This document shows, in pieces, positions 1-5,193 of a stretch of DNA of 5,193 nucleotides; the first letter of the stretch is position 1; each line of letters opens with the position of its first letter. The DNA is from Nitrospinota bacterium. Lineage in GTDB: Bacteria; JAUXIQ01. Below the pieces are notes generated by a model. The model ran no database searches and was not told the DNA's origin. It saw only the letters and a program-made list of their open reading frames with translations. Position numbers and translations under genes: made by a program. The stretch spans positions 1-5,193 of the forward strand of contig JAUXIQ010000171.1 in the NCBI GenBank assembly GCA_030620925.1, written 5' to 3'.

Positions 1-404
1 AGAATAAGCTGAGGCAGGACGGGAGCAATCCGGATATTGAAAAACACTGCGAATGCGGGCAACGAAATGGCCTCCACCACTCCCATGAACACCAGGTTGC
101 TTAACATTTTACCGAGGTAAATGGCCGATCGATCAGCGGGGCTCAAGAGCAGTCCCTGTATGCAGTCGTTCTCCTTCTCGCCCACGAAGGATTTATTGAG
201 CCCCAGGACCCCGGCGAAGATGAACGCCACCCAAAGGATGCCGGGCGCCACCTCGCGCATCGCTTCCGTGCCGGGCTCGAAGGCGAAGTTGAACATCACT
301 ATAACCAGCAGGGAAAAGACCAGCATGGAGATAAACGCTTCCTTGGTCCTTATCTCGGCTATAACGTCCTTCCACAGCACGGCCCACACCGTTTTTAAAA
401 ACAT
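1..404 (-). CDS. ccmB: CcmB, heme exporter permease subunit (3' end cut off by window)
   Basis: Membrane subunit of the CcmABCD complex, which with the CcmA ATPase drives release of holo-CcmE in cytochrome c maturation. Only the first 134 residues are inside the window; the family is usually about 220 residues, so roughly 60% is present. The N-terminus MFLKTVWAVLWKDVIAEIRT is the amphipathic lead-in typical of CcmB. Hydrophobic segments lie at about residues 23-42, 52-69 and 98-122. Between the second and third, GLNKSFVGEKEND (68-80) and GLLLSPADRSA (84-94) match the conserved CcmB cytoplasmic loop. The ATG at 404 lies 3 bp after the ccmA stop, with GAGGG at 419-415 inside the ccmA end as a likely ribosome-binding site, so the two are probably translationally coupled. 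No frameshift is seen in the visible part. Confidence 0.93.
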   Translation of the reverse strand, partial: MFLKTVWAVLWKDVIAEIRTKEAFISMLVFSLLVIVMFNFAFEPGTEAMREVAPGILWVAFIFAGVLGLNKSFVGEKENDCIQGLLLSPADRSAIYLGKMLSNLVFMGVVEAISLPAFAVFFNIRIAPVLPQLI

Positions 405-407
405 CGC

Positions 408-1145
408 TTAGCTGCCCTCGACGCTCCGGAAATAGAGTGCCTCGAAATCGTCCTTGTCTACGTTCTCCATACTCTCCTTATAGACGATCCTGCCGCTCAC
501 CTGTATGGCCACAGTATCGCAGAGCTCGAGCCCGCGCTGAATGTTATGGGTGGTCATAATGATGGATCGATCTCTATTATGCAGCCGGGCCAGAATCTTC
601 CTCAAGGTGATGGCGGCATGCTGGTCAAGACCGGTATAGGGCTCGTCCAAAAAGATGATCTGGGGATTATGGAGAACGCATCTTGCAATGGCCAGTCGTT
701 GTAGCATTCCTCTGGAGTAGGTCCTCACCAGATCGTCCTTTCGGTGTTTGAGCCCCACCTCTTCGAGGACCTCTTCTATTCTCTCCTCCAGCGCTGTAAG
801 ATTGTAAATCCGGCCGTAGAACTTTAAGTTTTCCTGCGCGGTCAAATTGGGGTAGAGGAATGAGTTGTGCGAAAGCAGGCCTATCTTTTTCCTTATCTCC
901 TCCCCCTCTTTCTGCAATTCCCGCCCCGTGATTTTTACCGTGCCGGATGTGGGCCTGAGTACCGCCGAGAGTATCCTGATAAGGGTGGTTTTCCCCGCCC
1001 CGTTAGGCCCGAAAACAGTCATGAACTCACCGCGATTGACTTTCAGGTCCACACCATCTAATGCCATCACATGGCCGAATGATCTGGTAAGGCTCTCCAC
1101 TTCTACTGTAATTTGTTCATCCAACCTTTGCCGGCCCCCCCACAT
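408..1145 (-). CDS. ccmA: CcmA, heme exporter ABC transporter ATP-binding subunit
   Basis: Cytoplasmic ATPase (245 aa) that pairs with CcmB; its ATP hydrolysis drives release of heme-loaded CcmE from CcmC. Walker A is GPNGAGKT at residues 46-53, the ABC signature region is YSRGMLQRLAIAR at 143-155, Walker B is IIFLDEP at 163-169, the D-loop is GLD at 172-174, and the switch histidine is H200 in TTH. The YSRGM signature in place of LSGGQ is typical of CcmA-like ATPases. The Q-loop position reads SHNSFLYPNLTAQENL (92-107), with Asn where many ABC proteins have Gln. The ATG at 1145 has only a weak AAGAG upstream. A TTG at 1124 would remove eight residues and leave a more family-like N-terminus, so the start is uncertain. 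The immediately following ccmB confirms the assignment over a generic ABC ATPase. Confidence 0.93.
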   Translation of the reverse strand: MWGGRQRLDEQITVEVESLTRSFGHVMALDGVDLKVNRGEFMTVFGPNGAGKTTLIRILSAVLRPTSGTVKITGRELQKEGEEIRKKIGLLSHNSFLYPNLTAQENLKFYGRIYNLTALEERIEEVLEEVGLKHRKDDLVRTYSRGMLQRLAIARCVLHNPQIIFLDEPYTGLDQHAAITLRKILARLHNRDRSIIMTTHNIQRGLELCDTVAIQVSGRIVYKESMENVDKDDFEALYFRSVEGS

Positions 1146-1175
1146 GGCAAAACACTCTTGATGCTGCTCGTCCGC

Positions 1176-1201
1176 AACCTTGTAGACAGTTAATCCTGAA
1201 G
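1176..1201 (-). repeat. Imperfect direct repeat, copy B, in the spacer before ccmA
   Basis: This 26-base stretch matches the copy at 2415-2440 over about 22 aligned positions with small gaps. The shared 10-base core on the minus strand is CTACAAGGTT, with shared flanking words CTTC and ATTAA. It lies wholly between the beta-sandwich gene stop and the ccmA start, beginning about 30 bases upstream of the ATG. Function unknown. Confidence 0.45.
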
Positions 1202-1207
1202 TCCGCC

Positions 1208-2377
1208 TTATTTATTTCCCATCAAGCGTATTATCTCCAATAGCTGCACCTTTTTCTCACCCCTCTCTCTCTCGTATGCCTTGCGGGATATTTCACCCGC
1301 CTCGAAGCGCTCATCAAGAGAGGCTATAGATTCTATAAGCTCGTTTCTCTGCTCCGCACTGTCATCCGCCGAAACAGCTTCAACTTCTCCCGGCTTTTGG
1401 CGCATTCGTCTCAAGACAATAAAAGTCCCTAAGACAACACACAACCCTGCTATAAAGATAACCGTAAGCAGGGCCTGGTTTTGTGCCACCCATGCAGTTC
1501 CGCCTATGCTGCTCCGCAAGAATATAGAGAAGGAAGAGTTTGCCGGCAGTTTCTCTCCTTTAAGGAACAGGTAATCTCTATCTCCGAATTTCATTACCCC
1601 CATATTCTTCAGCTTGTTAGAGCTGATATCGGCGTTGAATCCCCCGTAGAAAACGCTAAGATTCTTTGTGGGGTATTTCACTTTCTTACTCCACTTCAAG
1701 GGCAGCGGAAGTTCAGGCAATTGATAAGTGTAGTTCATTTGCGACTGCCCGGGCAGCAGATGTTTCTGGACGTAGAAGCCGTCGGGTTTCTCTTCGATGC
1801 GATTAGACGGAATCCTCTCCATGATCTTTAGATCTCTGTAGCCCCGCGGCAAAGGGAAAAAGAGGGGAAAAGCTCTTTGCTCATCACTTCGCTCAGAACT
1901 CACGACTGTCCGATTACCCTTGTTGTTGAGGGTGAGCATTTCAACTATCCGGTAACCCCCCGGCTCCAACTCCACTATGAGATGATGCGATTCGATGGCG
2001 ATGTCCTTATCCGAGTCGGTCGTCTCGTATACGGTTAAAATGTAGTTTGCCTTCCTGGAATCAACCAATTTGATTCGCTCTGAAACATAGAGTACGTTGT
2101 TATAGTTAGCGGTGATTATATATAGCAATTTCGGATTCACCGGCAAGCCGGTGAACCTGAAATTTCCCTTACCGTCTGTTGTCGCCTTTCTCTGTTGTGT
2201 GCGTACACCTTTAGAGAAGACCATGAGCAGTACTTCTTGTCCGGCATAAAGTATGCTCTCATCGGTGCCGTTCAACACCCTGCCCTCTATGGTTCCCACA
2301 CCTGTTTTTTCTTGGGCATGCGCCGCAACCACCAGGACAAGGGCTAACAACAAACCTGCAAAAAATCTTTTGAGCAA
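1208..2377 (-). CDS. Exported membrane protein with carboxypeptidase-regulatory-like beta-sandwich domain, accessory gene in the ccm operon
   Basis: Function not known. With the TTG start at 2377 the protein has 389 residues. Residues 2-21 form a signal peptide (basic KR, a Leu/Ala/Val core, then AHA before QE). Residues about 28-118 look like a carboxypeptidase-regulatory/transthyretin-type beta sandwich: GTIEGRVLNG at the start, TTDGKGNFRFTGLP in the middle, ending YILTVYETT. A further extracytoplasmic beta-rich region follows to about 300, then one transmembrane helix at 302-322 ended by RRMRQK. The cytoplasmic tail (about 323-389) is helical and contains LDERFEAGEISRKAYERER at 354-372. 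TTG is chosen because a strong GGAGG lies 6 bases upstream and the signal peptide begins there; an in-frame ATG at 2518 would add 47 unlikely residues overlapping the upstream gene. Its place between ccmF and ccmA suggests a role in cytochrome c maturation, perhaps as a scaffold or chaperone, but this is inference. Confidence 0.8.
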   Translation of the reverse strand: MLKRFFAGLLLALVLVVAAHAQEKTGVGTIEGRVLNGTDESILYAGQEVLLMVFSKGVRTQQRKATTDGKGNFRFTGLPVNPKLLYIITANYNNVLYVSERIKLVDSRKANYILTVYETTDSDKDIAIESHHLIVELEPGGYRIVEMLTLNNKGNRTVVSSERSDEQRAFPLFFPLPRGYRDLKIMERIPSNRIEEKPDGFYVQKHLLPGQSQMNYTYQLPELPLPLKWSKKVKYPTKNLSVFYGGFNADISSNKLKNMGVMKFGDRDYLFLKGEKLPANSSFSIFLRSSIGGTAWVAQNQALLTVIFIAGLCVVLGTFIVLRRMRQKPGEVEAVSADDSAEQRNELIESIASLDERFEAGEISRKAYERERGEKKVQLLEIIRLMGNK

Positions 2378-2383
2378 CTCTCT

Positions 2384-2388
2384 CCTCC
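2384..2388 (-). promoter_or_regulatory. Ribosome-binding site that fixes a TTG start
   Basis: On the coding strand GGAGG at 2388-2384 is followed by AGAGAG and then TTG at 2377. Spacing of six bases is ideal, and the TTG opens directly into a signal peptide. This supports TTG over the in-frame ATG at 2518, which lies inside the preceding gene. Confidence 0.75.
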
Positions 2389-2414
2389 ACGCGGGGTGAT
2401 GATATAAGGGAATA

Positions 2415-2440
2415 AACCTTGTAGGCGGATTAATCGGAAG
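2415..2440 (-). repeat. Imperfect direct repeat, copy A, at the end of the zinc-ribbon gene
   Basis: Partner of the repeat at 1176-1201, same orientation, core CTACAAGGTT at 2424-2415. It overlaps the last codons and stop of the zinc-ribbon gene and ends about 37 bases upstream of the TTG start of the next gene. It is therefore in a position equivalent to copy B. Function unknown; it could be a processing or regulatory site, or a trace of duplication. Confidence 0.45.
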
Positions 2441-2960
2441 CGGGAAGTTCCGCCCCGCAATAGGGACAGAAACTATGGCCAGGGGGACATCCTTCACCAC
2501 AACCGGGACAGTAGACACCTCCGCCGGTATCCCCTCTCGCCTCTGCTCCCTCTACCTGGGATTTCTCCGCAACCTGCCTTCGGCGTGCCCTGATCTCTTC
2601 TTCAATTCTATCATCAATCTCTCCGGACAAACCGCTCTTTTCCATCTCATGGAGCAGGGCCATGGCCTTTTCACGATACTTCTTGCGCAACTCCTCATAA
2701 TCTTCAGCGGACAGTTTGCCCGTCTTGAAATCGAAATCCAGCTCTTTAATGGTGGCGTAGAGAGACTCTTTGCGGAAAGTCAAGTCTCCGCTTTCGTTTC
2801 GTTCTCCCAGGTGCAGGTAAGAAGCACCTCTCCGCTTGAGCCATAGGGGATACCCCACCGCCAGCAGCACTGCCGCTATTACGATAAAAGCGAAGACTGT
2901 TATCAATAAATTTTCTCCTGATAGAAGGTCCCTGTTTGCCCTTCCTCCGTAGAGGGACAT
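2430..2960 (-). CDS. Membrane-anchored zinc-ribbon protein, CcmH/CcmI-slot accessory
   Basis: A 176-residue protein of unknown exact role. One transmembrane helix spans about residues 18-40. The basic LKRR that follows suggests the rest lies in the cytoplasm. Next comes a charged helical region with IKELDFDFKTGKLSAEDYEE at 71-90, the pattern found at the start of CcmI-type proteins and in many membrane zinc-ribbon proteins, and a coiled stretch to about 135. The C-terminus is a zinc ribbon with C151, C154, C165 and C168 (CPGC and CPYC) plus an extra C158. It lacks the LRCxxC redox motif of CcmH. The ATG at 2960 has AGGGGG five bases upstream. A TTG at 2906, preceded by AGGAGA, would start right at the membrane helix and is a reasonable alternative (158 aa). 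It sits 32 bp after ccmF, so it is probably co-transcribed and may assist heme ligation; that role is inferred from position only. Confidence 0.82.
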   Translation of the reverse strand: MSLYGGRANRDLLSGENLLITVFAFIVIAAVLLAVGYPLWLKRRGASYLHLGERNESGDLTFRKESLYATIKELDFDFKTGKLSAEDYEELRKKYREKAMALLHEMEKSGLSGEIDDRIEEEIRARRRQVAEKSQVEGAEARGDTGGGVYCPGCGEGCPPGHSFCPYCGAELPASD

Positions 2961-2992
2961 CAGGACCCCCTAGGATAAAATACGTAAATTTT

Positions 2993-4993
<2,001 letters not shown>

Positions 4994-5168
4994 TTCTTCT
5001 CCATTCTAATCCTAGGGGTTGAGGGGCTAATAGGCCATGTCGTCAAACATGGATTTCTCCTATCTGACCCGACAAGGAAAGCCGGAATTACGTTTGCCGT
5101 AACGCTCCACACGCAGGTTATCATTTCAGGGTCAAAATGATTAGATGGTTCGGTGTTCAAAGGGGGCT
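4994..5168. other. Spacer of about 175 bp upstream of ccmF with no convincing gene
   Basis: This is the only long gap in a compact operon. It contains an inverted hexamer pair, TGACCC at 5065-5070 and GGGTCA at 5129-5134; a short hairpin at 5088-5102 (stem TTACG/CGTAA, loop of five); and a CCATG/CATGG inverted repeat at 5035-5052. A minus-strand frame of 60 codons (GTG at 5172 to TGA at 4990) overlaps both neighbouring genes, but its product has no domain, signal peptide or membrane helix and does not look like a real protein. I find no convincing sigma-70 promoter. It could be a mobile-element remnant or a decayed small gene. Confidence 0.5.
5027..5050 (-). other. Seven-codon ORF with good ribosome-binding site, possible ccmD remnant or leader peptide
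   Basis: On the minus strand AGGAG is followed six bases later by ATG at 5050, encoding MFDDMAY and then TAG. CcmD-type small membrane proteins can start in a similar way, but there the sequence continues into a hydrophobic helix, which is absent here. Seven residues cannot prove homology. The CCATG/CATGG inverted repeat (5035-5052) overlaps it and could occlude the start. Confidence 0.2.
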
Positions 5169-5193
5169 TCACATCTCTTTCTTCTCAGAATCC
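5169..5193 (-). CDS. C-terminal end of an upstream gene, possibly ccmE (partial)
   Basis: The first bases on the minus strand read in one frame as DSEKKEM followed by TGA at 5171-5169, a charged tail typical of a protein C-terminus. Only seven full codons are visible, so the product cannot be identified. The periplasmic heme chaperone gene ccmE often sits just upstream of ccmF in this kind of operon and can end in a charged disordered tail, so ccmE is the best guess from context. Confidence 0.35.

Noticed and set aside
2378-2429. TTATAT in the spacer before the beta-sandwich gene as a -10 promoter element
   Set aside because: No -35-like hexamer lies at 16-18 bases, and gene spacing fits co-transcription.
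2378-2518. In-frame ATG at 2518 that would extend the beta-sandwich protein by 47 residues
   Set aside because: It lies inside the zinc-ribbon gene, the added residues are low-quality and precede a clear signal peptide, and the TTG at 2377 has a near-ideal ribosome-binding site.

Overview
The window carries one leftward (minus-strand) operon for System I (Ccm) cytochrome c maturation. In transcription order, from the high-coordinate end, it holds: the last codons of an unidentified upstream gene; a spacer of about 175 bp; ccmF; a small membrane-anchored zinc-ribbon protein; a signal-peptide protein with a carboxypeptidase-regulatory-like domain and one late transmembrane helix; ccmA; and the first 134 codons of ccmB, cut off by the window edge. 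All open frames on the plus strand look like antisense shadows of these genes.

The Ccm proteins point to a Gram-negative bacterium (or relative) that matures periplasmic c-type cytochromes. Base composition looks near 50% GC. The CcmA and CcmB sequence style, and the zinc-ribbon and beta-sandwich genes between ccmF and ccmA, recall anaerobic Desulfobacterota (former deltaproteobacteria). That placement is an impression from family knowledge, not a search result. Start codons are mixed (ATG and TTG), and ribosome-binding sites are good in front of ccmF and the beta-sandwich gene.

Functionally, CcmA (ATPase) and CcmB (permease) are half of the CcmABCD machine that releases holo-CcmE. CcmF, which keeps the WWD motif and all four heme-ligand-type histidines, takes heme from CcmE and attaches it to apocytochrome with a CcmH/CcmI-type partner. 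No gene with the periplasmic LRCxxC thiol motif of CcmH is present. The slot after ccmF is instead filled by two accessory membrane proteins. Both end in the cytoplasm, and both carry a similar helical 'LD..F..G.(I/L)S...Y...R' motif.

Genes are tightly packed: ccmA-ccmB are 3 bp apart, and the other spacers are about 30 to 60 bp. The exception is the roughly 175 bp upstream of ccmF, which holds no convincing gene but shows odd features: inverted TGACCC/GGGTCA words, a short hairpin, and a seven-codon ORF with a good ribosome-binding site. An imperfect direct repeat of about 26 bp with the core CTACAAGGTT occurs in the spacers before both the beta-sandwich gene and ccmA. I see no RNA gene, CRISPR array, intact mobile element or clear terminator. 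The window is mostly an ordinary Ccm operon with a few accessory oddities, not an obviously new system.
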